Shown: piece by piece, positions 57,025 through 64,000 of the stretch | Position numbering within the stretch: position 1 is the first letter of the stretch | Layout: each line of letters begins with the position of its first letter | Assembly: GCF_000264765.2 (NCBI RefSeq) | Contig: NZ_CP006664.1 | Span: forward strand, 2,666,001-2,730,000 | Length of the DNA stretch: 64,000 nt | Direction: 5' to 3' | From: Edwardsiella anguillarum ET080813 | GTDB taxonomy: Bacteria > Pseudomonadota > Gammaproteobacteria > Enterobacterales > Enterobacteriaceae | Notes under the pieces: model-generated | What the model saw: the letters and a program-made list of their open reading frames with translations, nothing else | Told to the model about the DNA's origin: nothing | The model's database searches: none | Made by a program: the position numbers and the translations under genes

Positions 57025-58820
57025 TTCTTACCTGCTTTATCTATTTCTTCTTTTACAGAACCACCAACTGCCTCAGATATGACAGAACCTACTACTGCGC
57101 CTCCTAGATCAGAAGTAGCTTTATCAACTACCTGACCGATTGCACCCGAAGTCGCTTGCCCAGCCTTACCTCCCGCCAATGAGCCAGCCCCCGCCCCAAT
57201 CACTGAGCCAATAGGATTCTCACCTTTAACAGCACTCCCCACAGCAGCCCCGCCCATGTTAATAGCCGTAGAAGCGCCTATACTTTTTCCCGTGGTTGCT
57301 GCGGCGGTAACACCGGCAAGTATCGCATCAACATAGTTAAACGGATCTTTACCACCAAGTTGAACGGCTGTATTTGCACCCACACCTATCGCCGCATTGG
57401 TCACCACACCAGCCTTAATTGAGTTTGCCAACGGCCCCGTCCCAAATGCCAATATAGGGTCCCCAATACTCGCATTGGATTTATGATATCCCCATGCCCT
57501 CATTATATTTTGCGCCTCAGCCATTACATCAGAGTCTGGGCCTCGTTTTAGATAGTCGCTCCCTGAAAGCAATCCATTGACTAGCTCCTGAGCAACACCT
57601 GTACCATATTCCGTCTCCATCTCTGCGGCGTAAATACGCAGATAACCAGCTAATTCGCTTCGTTCAGCGCTATTCAGTTGGGTAGGATCTGACACAAACT
57701 TTGCGATAAGTATGTCACTCCGTTTGTCTGCGTTTTCTAATTGAAGTAACTCTTTCGCCGTCGCTAACGTCTTATCACCATGCTGTATTTTTTCGATAAT
57801 TTTATCTAGCTTGCTGGACGATTTTGTCCCAAGGAAATTATTCTCCACCGTCGTCTTACCCGACTGTGCGCCGGCGAGCGCGGAAGCCCCCGCGTCGCCC
57901 ACCAGGCCGCCGGCCAGTCCGGCGGCGAGGGTGGCCAGTGTTGAAACGGTCTGTTTCTCGCTTTCGCTGAGCTCAGCGACCGGTTTCTGGTATATCTCCG
58001 TGGCCAGCATGCCGACGATTTCGCCGGTGGCCGCACCCGCGGCTCCGGCAAGGGCGTTATTCCCCTGCGCCGCGGCAAGCGCCGCGTTTACCACCGCATG
58101 GGCCGCCACACGCCCCGCGCCGTCCGGGGTGCTCTGCTTGATTATCTCACTAATATACGGCGCCGCGCCGCCCGCCAGCGCCGCCTGCAGGTTGTCGCCC
58201 GCCAGCCCCTGTACCGCCGCCGTGGCCGCCTGAATCGCCTGCTGGTATTGCCCTCCGGTGCCAAACCCCGAATCGCGCATGCCGGTGTTATACGCCCGCT
58301 GCGCTACATCCCGCTCGGTAAACGGCTTACCGCCGGCCGCCAGCGCGGTACGCGCCTGATCCAGGGCCGTTGGGTCACGCCGGGCTTTTTCCCCGGCGAT
58401 CTCGCCCTCTGTCCGCGCAATATCGGCCACCTGATTGCCAATCTCACCGAGCAGCTGGCTCTGCTGCAGGCGCCGCTGCGCTTTCTCCTTGTCGAAGATA
58501 GGGGAGAGAGGCTGGTGCGCCTGCTCCGTGTCGCGCGCTAACCCGGCGACATCCTGCTGCTGGTTGGCCCGATCGCGTACGACGATCGCGCCGTCGGCGA
58601 TAGCCGACTGGGTGGTGCCGCGGGCGCGCTCATTCTGATTGGCACCCGCCAACAGGCTATTGGCCATATTGCCCGCGAACTGGCCGCCAATGCTACCGCC
58701 GGAGCTAAGGCCAAACCCCTGGTGCTGCGCCTTGAACTCAGCGCGGTTGTCGATATCGGCAAAGCCCAGGGTTCCGCTATCTAAGCGGTTATTGTCTTGA
58801 GCCTTTTCCTTTTTCACCAT
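57021..58820 (-). CDS. Orphan CdiA module with Gly/Ala-rich toxin
   Basis: 599 codons starting with the same MVKKEKAQD joint as the module at 51579. VENNFLGTKSSSKLDKI at about 57845 opens a toxin of about 270 residues. Its first half is shared with the orphan at 48575-49414. Its second half is rich in Gly and Ala (VIGAGAGSLAGGKAGQATSG), which would suit insertion into membranes. The membrane immunity gene follows with an ATGA overlap. Confidence 0.8.
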   Translation of the reverse strand: MVKKEKAQDNNRLDSGTLGFADIDNRAEFKAQHQGFGLSSGGSIGGQFAGNMANSLLAGANQNERARGTTQSAIADGAIVVRDRANQQQDVAGLARDTEQAHQPLSPIFDKEKAQRRLQQSQLLGEIGNQVADIARTEGEIAGEKARRDPTALDQARTALAAGGKPFTERDVAQRAYNTGMRDSGFGTGGQYQQAIQAATAAVQGLAGDNLQAALAGGAAPYISEIIKQSTPDGAGRVAAHAVVNAALAAAQGNNALAGAAGAATGEIVGMLATEIYQKPVAELSESEKQTVSTLATLAAGLAGGLVGDAGASALAGAQSGKTTVENNFLGTKSSSKLDKIIEKIQHGDKTLATAKELLQLENADKRSDILIAKFVSDPTQLNSAERSELAGYLRIYAAEMETEYGTGVAQELVNGLLSGSDYLKRGPDSDVMAEAQNIMRAWGYHKSNASIGDPILAFGTGPLANSIKAGVVTNAAIGVGANTAVQLGGKDPFNYVDAILAGVTAAATTGKSIGASTAINMGGAAVGSAVKGENPIGSVIGAGAGSLAGGKAGQATSGAIGQVVDKATSDLGGAVVGSVISEAVGGSVKEEIDKAGKK

Positions 58821-59338
58821 GACAGAGTACTCTACGTTTATTGAGCACTACTTGTATTATACTAATAAAGAAGCAACACTATCTTATTGTGATATTTTAA
58901 TTAATGAGTAGGTTTGCATGAGGAGTAATGCTACAGCATTTTCATTGGGCTGTCTTATTGTGATATCGTATTGGTATATAGGAGTGTATAATTTATCTTT
59001 ATTATTTTGCGTGTCATTAGAGATACTAATAAATAGTGACTCAATCGTAGCGCATCGTATTCTGAAAATATGCCAGATTCTATGATATCCAGATACTTCT
59101 GGATAACAGATTTACAATCTCTGTCAGAAGCCTTAGATTCGACCAGTCTTTTATCCAATGGTCGGGCTTTCTTATAACGTAGTTAGTTATTACCTCCCAA
59201 TAATTGATGTGCGTGAGTTATTTTCTATTTGATATTCTTATAGTCTAGATTTTATCCATAAACCGATGCCGAGAGTCAATCCAATGACTCAGCTTTTTCA
59301 ATGAAGTTGAAAAGATTTCTGCAAAATTAAATTCTAAA
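58821..59338 (-). pseudogene. Second copy of the toxin-start remnant
   Basis: Nearly identical to 51580-52100 at a distance of 7241 bp, including the frame DKRLVESKASDRDCKSVIQK at 59158-58955. The two copies differ by a few bases. Together with the coding part beside it, it shows that about 1.5 kb was duplicated. Confidence 0.8.
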
Positions 59339-59339
59339 G

Positions 59340-59612
59340 CCACGGCCAACACTGCATTTACCACCGCATAGGCCGCCTTATTGACCTCTCCACTGAGCGG
59401 ATCGGTGGTCATCGCTTTCACCATTTCGGCAATATACGGCGCAGTGTTTCCCGCCAGTTCCCAGGCCTTTCGCCAAGTCGCTTTGCGCCTGTGCTATCTC
59501 TGCTGCTGTCGCGCCATTCAGGGCCATAAATTGCCCTAACGTTAAAGCAGCCTGACCGATATCCATCATGCCTTTAGGCATGATTTGTGGCGCAAGGAAA
59601 TTATTCTCAACT
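59340..59612 (-). pseudogene. Truncated VENN toxin joined to pretoxin DNA
   Basis: VENNFLAPQIMPKGMMDIGQ starts at about 59611, overlapping the TGA stop of the immunity gene at 59607. MALNGATAAEIAQAQSDLAK follows, as in the toxin at 60467. After GLGTGG the sequence changes to pretoxin DNA (AEMVKAMTTDPLSGEV in another frame). It is a deletion product. Confidence 0.75.
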
Positions 59613-59861
59613 TAAGCGCTTACGTTCATCAAGTTTAGATAAAATCCAACAACCTATACCCAAAGGAATCCCTCCGGAGAGTCCCATTTTTACTGAGTAG
59701 ATAACATTAAGTACCCAATCAAACTCAAAAAGACCATTTTTATAGAAATAAATACAAGTAATCAGCAGTCTAATAAAAAATATAATTCCTGTAGAAATAC
59801 AAACACAATAAATTATCAAAAAGTATAATAATCGAAGACCAACAGTTTGAATAAGTTTCAT
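59607..59861 (-). CDS. cdiI: CDI immunity protein, membrane (84 aa)
   Basis: 84 aa with two hydrophobic helices (LLYFLIIYCVCISTGIIFFI and GLSGGIPLGIGCWIL). It lies 3 bp after the orphan toxin at 59865. Its stop overlaps the next VENN start (AGTTGAGAATAAT), the repeated joint of this cluster. Confidence 0.75.
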   Translation of the reverse strand: MKLIQTVGLRLLYFLIIYCVCISTGIIFFIRLLITCIYFYKNGLFEFDWVLNVIYSVKMGLSGGIPLGIGCWILSKLDERKRLS

Positions 59862-59864
59862 CTA

Positions 59865-60506
59865 TCACTCCTGATTCTTCTTATTCAACAAATCTTGAGC
59901 CATGCTTCCAGAAGCCTCAGCTCCCATAGAACCGATTCCTGTACCAATCAAATCAGCAGCCTTATCTGATGTAATGGGTTGTAATTTATCAGTAACAACC
60001 TTACCGGTTCCTGCGCCAACGACAGCACCAACCCCGGCCCCGATCATCGCATTAGTTGGATCTTCTCCTTTGAGCGTACTGCCAACATAGGCACCACCAA
60101 CGCTAATCCCTCCAGTGAGCACCGGACCTTTACCTTGTGTCAGTGCCCCGGTTCCTATCGCGATCAACGCATCAGTATAGCTAAATGGCTTGTCACCATT
60201 CATCGTAAGCTGAGTACTGATATTCGCTGCACCACCGATGGCACCACCGGTAGCGGCGGCTCCAGCGCCAACGGCTGCACCGGTTCCCATGGTGGCTGCG
60301 GTACTCATCATCAATGCCCATTTCTTCACCAACTCAGTAGCGGGTTGCGGTGCACCAGTTCCCAGTCCTCTCGCCAGCTCACTTTGTGCCTGGGCTATCT
60401 CTGCCGCTGAAGCTCCATTCTGCGCCATAAACTGCCCCAGTGAGGACGATGCCTGTCCGTAGTCCATCAGCCCCGATGGCAGACTGAGCGAGTTATTTTC
60501 AGTAAC
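59865..60506 (-). CDS. Orphan CdiA C-terminal toxin (TENN form)
   Basis: It opens directly after the immunity stop as VVTENNSLSLPSGLMDYGQ; ATG 60467 (200 codons) is the first normal start. The toxin shows AAEIAQAQSELARGLGTG and a Gly/Ala-rich end (GVGAVVGAGTGKVVTDKLQP). The motif is TENN instead of VENN. It is a cassette that would become active if recombined into cdiA at the VENN region. Confidence 0.75.
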   Translation of the reverse strand, partial: VTENNSLSLPSGLMDYGQASSSLGQFMAQNGASAAEIAQAQSELARGLGTGAPQPATELVKKWALMMSTAATMGTGAAVGAGAAATGGAIGGAANISTQLTMNGDKPFSYTDALIAIGTGALTQGKGPVLTGGISVGGAYVGSTLKGEDPTNAMIGAGVGAVVGAGTGKVVTDKLQPITSDKAADLIGTGIGSMGAEASGSMAQDLLNKKNQE

Positions 60507-60509
60507 AAC

Positions 60510-60752
60510 TTAGAAGCCTTTTAATTTCAATAACCGAGCTATCCACATCCCGCCCCCGATAAAGCTTCCGACACTGAAACTAATCTTACAAAGCAAAAAT
60601 ATATTTTCTTTAGTAAAATTTATTGGTATCCCTTTGAAAAAGTAGAAGAACATCTCCCCTGCTACGTATAAAGTAATTGATGTTAAAAAAATAGACACAA
60701 TATTTAATACGATAAAAATAGCCAGATGCAGAAAAGCATTTTGTTTTCTCAT
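60510..60752 (-). CDS. cdiI: CdiI, immunity protein of the main CdiA
   Basis: 80 aa, overlapping the cdiA stop as ATGA. Two helices (LAIFIVLNIVSIFLTSITLY and ISFSVGSFIGGGMWIA). As the gene right behind the expressed cdiA it should guard the cell against its own toxin. A frameshifted relative is at 49440-49672. Confidence 0.8.
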   Translation of the reverse strand: MRKQNAFLHLAIFIVLNIVSIFLTSITLYVAGEMFFYFFKGIPINFTKENIFLLCKISFSVGSFIGGGMWIARLLKLKGF

Positions 60753-63700
60753 TTTCTGCCATCCTCCTGAGAGGATTTCTGCTCTATAAACTTCCCACTG
60801 AGCTCTGAACCCAAGCTACCACCGATATCGCCAGCTATGCCTGGGAAATAACTAGGAGTCATTTCTTTTGAAAGCCCTAAATCTCCTTTAATATCAGTAT
60901 ACTTTTGCAAAGTCAGATTAAACTTCGGATCCCATCCACCTTTCAGCCAGTTAGCACCAGTATTAACGCCCCATGAAAGACCTTTACCAATGCCATAACC
61001 TGCGAAAGAACCGGCACCATTGATCAACGCCCCGGATGTTGGGTCTTTCCCTTCGAGCCAGTTTCCTAATGCACCTCCAGCCGCATTCCAGCCAACTGTA
61101 CCTACAACACCATTTCCTGCGCTGATCACATTAACCCAGCCACCGATAATTGCTGTCGTTGGATCTATAGTTCCATCAGCCAGATAGTTGATGCCTGCAT
61201 TAGCACCAGCCCCTAATCCCCATAAAGCCTGAGCACCACCCGGTAAAAGGGCAACGCTACCTGTCGCTAATGCGGCTGCATAAGCTTTATTTTCAGCTTG
61301 CCCCCGCTTACAGGCTTCACCGGAAGGATTACCACTACAGGAGAGGACATCCGCACCATGTCCCCTGGCTTTATCGGTCTGAAGCCACTCACTGCCACCC
61401 AGCAGATTATTCTCCACCGTCGTCTTACCCGACTGTGCGCCGGCGAGCGCGGAGGCACCCGCGTCGCCCACCAGACCGCCGGCCAGTCCGGCGGCAACGG
61501 TGGCCAGTGCTGAAACGGTCTGTTTCTCGGTTTCGCTGAGCTCAGCGACCGGTTTCTGGTATATCTCCGTGGCCAGCATGCCGACGATTTCGCCGGTGGC
61601 CGCACCCGCGGCTCCGGCAAGGGCGTTATTCCCCTGTGCCGCGGCAAGCGCCGCGTTTACCACCGCATGGGCCGCCACGTTGGCAGCCTTATTGACCTCT
61701 CCGCTGAGCGGATCGGTGGTCATCGCTTTCACCATTTCGGCAATATACGGCGCCGCGCCGCCCGCCAGCGCCGCCTGCAGGTTGTCGCCCGCCAGCCCCT
61801 GTACCGCCGCCGTGGCCGCCTGAATCGCCTGCTGGTATTGCCCTCCGGTGCCAAACCCGGAATCGCGCATGCCGGTGTTATACGCCCGCTGCGCTACATC
61901 CCGCTCGGTAAACGGCTTACCGCCGGCCGCCAGCGCGGTGCGCGCCTGATCCAGGGCCGTTGGGTCACGCCGGGCTTTTTCCCCGGCGATCTCGCCCTCT
62001 GTTCGTGCAATATCGGCCACCTGATTGCCAATCTCACCGAGCAGCTGGCTCTGCTGCAGGCGCCGCTGCGCTTTCTCCTTGTCGAAGATAGGGGAGAGAG
62101 GCTGGTGCGCCCGCTCCGTGTCGCGCGCTAATCCGGCGACATCCTGCTGTTGGTTGGCCCGATCGCGCACGACGATCGCGCCGTCGGCGATTGCCGATTG
62201 GGTGGTGCCGCGGGCGCGCGCCTGATTGTTGGCACCCGCCAACAGACTATTGGCCATATTGCCCGCGAACTGGCCGCCAATGCTACCGCCGGAGCTAAGG
62301 CCAAACCCCTGGTGCTGCGCCTTGAACTCAGCGCGGTTGTCGATATCGGCAAAGCCCAGGGTTCCGGTATCTAAGCGGTTGTTCTCCTGACCGGCCGCGC
62401 TGGCAATGGCCGCGCCGTCCAGCTGGGTATGATTACCCACGGTGATATCAAAGCCGCCTTTACCGGCAAAGATGCCGGTCTGGTTCTCCACCGAGGCATA
62501 GTCGCTGTGCATCTTATCGCGGCTGGCGGCGATACTCAGAGAGCCATTGCCGAAGCCGATGCTCCCCCCGGCGCTGAAGCTGGATTGCTTGGCTTCATAG
62601 TTATCAATCGCCTGCTCACTGCGTAGGGTCAGATTATTGCCGACATTCGCCACCACTTTCTCCCCCTGTACCTGCGCCCCTTTCAGGGTGGTGTCATTAC
62701 CGCTGTTCAGCGTCAGGGTGTTGCCCGCGCTCACCGTGGTATCCGTGGCATAGTGGCTGTTGCCTTTTTCAAACCCTTTGCCTTTGCTGGCGCTGGCATT
62801 GACATTGAACCCCACGCCGTTGGAGCCGAAGGTTATCCCGACCCCCACGCTGCTGCTCCGGCTGCTGTTTTTGCCGTCCACCGTCTGGGTGTTTTGGGCC
62901 GATAGCAGGGTGATATCATGCTGGGCATCGAGCGCAATATCGCCGCCGGCCTGTAGCGCGCTGCCGGTGACGGCAATATTGCCGCTGTCGGGGGCTTTGC
63001 CGGTTGCGCTGACGCTCAGGTTGTTACCGGCGCTGACGCCGCTGCCCTGCGCCGTGGTCTGGCGGGTTTCGGTTTCGGACTTGGCGGCGCTGCTGCCGAA
63101 GGAGAGGTTAATCCCGATGGATGCGCCGCTGTCGCCCTGAGAGGCGTCAGCCAGGCGCGCGCCTTGTACTGCCTGAACCGCGGATAGTCCCGCTTTGATC
63201 GAATGCAGCGCTTTAATCCGGCTGTCATCCGTCTCTTTCGCCTGATTCGCCGTCTGTACGGCGGTATTCAGCGCGCTGCCTACCGTTCCGCTCAGGGCGA
63301 GCGTCAGCCCGCTCTGCTTCTGCTCGGTTTTGGTCAGCTCCGTGTGGGTGTTCTCCGCTGCGCTTACCGTAACGGACTGACCGGTCAGGTTGATATCTTT
63401 CTTCGCGATCACATCGCTGCCGTGCAGCGTAAGATTTTCACCGGCGCTCAGGGTGACATCGCCCCCGGTGCTGCCCAGGGTGCTGCCCTGGTGCTGCTGA
63501 CTGTGGCTGTCCGTCGTCTGTGTCAGGGAACGTGTCCCGATGGTAAACCCGATGCCCCCGGAGCCCATCAGCCCGCTATTTCTCTCTGCGCGCAGGTGGG
63601 CCTCGTTACGCAGCTCATCCGCGGTGGTGACGGTGATATTTTTGCCCGCGCGGGCGCTCAGGTCGCCGTCCGCAATCACCTGGCTGCCCTCGGTCGTGAG

Positions 63701-64000
63701 GTTATCTCCGGCGCGCAGGGTAACGGTGTGGCCACTGAGCTGGCTGCCGGCCGCCCGTTGGCGCTGTACCTCGTCATGGGTTTCCAGCGACGACGCCGAA
63801 AGGAGACCTTTACTGTGCTGTTGGCTATGTTCAACCAAATCGGTCGCCACCGTCCCAGATTTTAGGGTTATATCCCGACCCGCCGCGGCCGTCAGGGCGC
63901 TATCCGCCGCCACCGTCGCCGCCGTGGCCGCGATATCCCGTCTGGCGTTGAGGGCGATGCTCCCGCCGAGAAGCTGTGTACCGACGTCGGCCTGCTCGCT
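60749..64000 (-). CDS. cdiA: CdiA, contact-dependent inhibition toxin (3' part)
   Basis: Open to the right edge of the window, so only the C-terminal about 1083 residues are seen. They contain filamentous-hemagglutinin-type repeats (LTAAAGRDITLKSG, GGDVTLSAGENLTLHGSDVI), the segment shared by all orphan modules, and the pretoxin domain ending VENNLLGGSEWLQ (about 61410). The toxin of about 220 residues follows. Its start is shared with the module at 49951-51579, and its end (PSYFPGIAGDIGGSLGSELS) is Gly-rich. CdiA is exported by CdiB, whose gene should lie beyond the window. This is the only copy that runs on upstream, so it is the likely expressed gene. Confidence 0.9.
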   Translation of the reverse strand, partial: SEQADVGTQLLGGSIALNARRDIAATAATVAADSALTAAAGRDITLKSGTVATDLVEHSQQHSKGLLSASSLETHDEVQRQRAAGSQLSGHTVTLRAGDNLTTEGSQVIADGDLSARAGKNITVTTADELRNEAHLRAERNSGLMGSGGIGFTIGTRSLTQTTDSHSQQHQGSTLGSTGGDVTLSAGENLTLHGSDVIAKKDINLTGQSVTVSAAENTHTELTKTEQKQSGLTLALSGTVGSALNTAVQTANQAKETDDSRIKALHSIKAGLSAVQAVQGARLADASQGDSGASIGINLSFGSSAAKSETETRQTTAQGSGVSAGNNLSVSATGKAPDSGNIAVTGSALQAGGDIALDAQHDITLLSAQNTQTVDGKNSSRSSSVGVGITFGSNGVGFNVNASASKGKGFEKGNSHYATDTTVSAGNTLTLNSGNDTTLKGAQVQGEKVVANVGNNLTLRSEQAIDNYEAKQSSFSAGGSIGFGNGSLSIAASRDKMHSDYASVENQTGIFAGKGGFDITVGNHTQLDGAAIASAAGQENNRLDTGTLGFADIDNRAEFKAQHQGFGLSSGGSIGGQFAGNMANSLLAGANNQARARGTTQSAIADGAIVVRDRANQQQDVAGLARDTERAHQPLSPIFDKEKAQRRLQQSQLLGEIGNQVADIARTEGEIAGEKARRDPTALDQARTALAAGGKPFTERDVAQRAYNTGMRDSGFGTGGQYQQAIQAATAAVQGLAGDNLQAALAGGAAPYIAEMVKAMTTDPLSGEVNKAANVAAHAVVNAALAAAQGNNALAGAAGAATGEIVGMLATEIYQKPVAELSETEKQTVSALATVAAGLAGGLVGDAGASALAGAQSGKTTVENNLLGGSEWLQTDKARGHGADVLSCSGNPSGEACKRGQAENKAYAAALATGSVALLPGGAQALWGLGAGANAGINYLADGTIDPTTAIIGGWVNVISAGNGVVGTVGWNAAGGALGNWLEGKDPTSGALINGAGSFAGYGIGKGLSWGVNTGANWLKGGWDPKFNLTLQKYTDIKGDLGLSKEMTPSYFPGIAGDIGGSLGSELSGKFIEQKSSQEDGRK

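Noticed and set aside
50087-62626. Plus-strand frames of 60-220 codons across the CDI modules
   Set aside because: They are repeated shadows of the GC-rich pretoxin and repeat segments; the minus-strand frames hold the VENN and CdiA motifs.

Overview
The window looks like accessory DNA from a gammaproteobacterium of the Enterobacterales. The signs are a type I-E CRISPR-Cas locus, IbrA/IbrB homologues, a chaperone-usher fimbrial operon, an intimin/invasin-type inverse autotransporter, a yidFGHJ-like sulfatase cluster, and a CdiA contact-dependent inhibition (CDI) locus whose toxin modules carry the VENN motif. An Edwardsiella-like genome, rich in decayed insertion sequences (IS), is my best guess, but no sequence in the window proves the genus.

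Layout. 1-9.4 kb: a WYL-domain regulator and a complete type I-E cas operon in the order cas3-cas8e-cse2-cas6e-cas7e-cas5e-cas1-cas2 (cas6e is moved ahead of cas7e), then a 15-repeat array at 9463-10344. 10.4-13.7 kb: a graveyard of IS3, IS903-like (IS5 family) and serine-resolvase remnants. 13.8-20.4 kb: a very AT-rich island with a ToxR/PsaE-like membrane regulator and its overlapping partner, a 6 x 10-bp tandem repeat and a perfect 17-bp inverted repeat, a stand-alone LysM protein, a small lipoprotein, ibrA-ibrB and two small membrane or exported proteins. 20.7-22.3 kb: IS91 and IS66 remnants. 23.1-28.1 kb: a fimbrial operon (chaperone, usher, Cys-less pilin, candidate tip protein) with a decayed reverse-transcriptase-like remnant inside. 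28.1-29.0 kb: fused IS256/IS3 remnants. 29.1-32.3 kb: an inverse autotransporter with four near-identical 297-bp Ig-like repeats and a frameshift in one of them.

33.3-36.7 kb: a SUKH (SMI1/KNR4) protein, a membrane protein with an HNH-like nuclease region, and a Gln-rich coiled-coil tail-anchored protein. This cassette is the best candidate here for an undescribed system. 37.5-38.9 kb: a GT39-type membrane glycosyltransferase. 39.0-39.8 kb: a stranded CdiA fragment next to an internally deleted IS3-family element. 39.9-47.3 kb: a minus-strand sulfated-sugar operon (anaerobic sulfatase maturase, GPH transporter, Cys-type sulfatase, glucokinase, two DUF202 proteins, LysR regulator). Its parts suggest import of a sulfated sugar, cytoplasmic desulfation and phosphorylation of the released sugar.

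47.3-64.0 kb: the 3' part of a cdiA gene running off the right edge, followed downstream on the minus strand by a long chain of orphan toxin/immunity modules. Each unit is a VENN-type C-terminal toxin followed by a small, mostly two-helix membrane immunity gene. The next orphan VENN often overlaps or abuts the preceding immunity stop. Several units are truncated, duplicated or frameshifted, two of them at runs of seven T in immunity genes. A SymE-like toxin gene sits in the middle on the plus strand. Function assignments come from reading motifs and comparing copies by eye; no database search was run.
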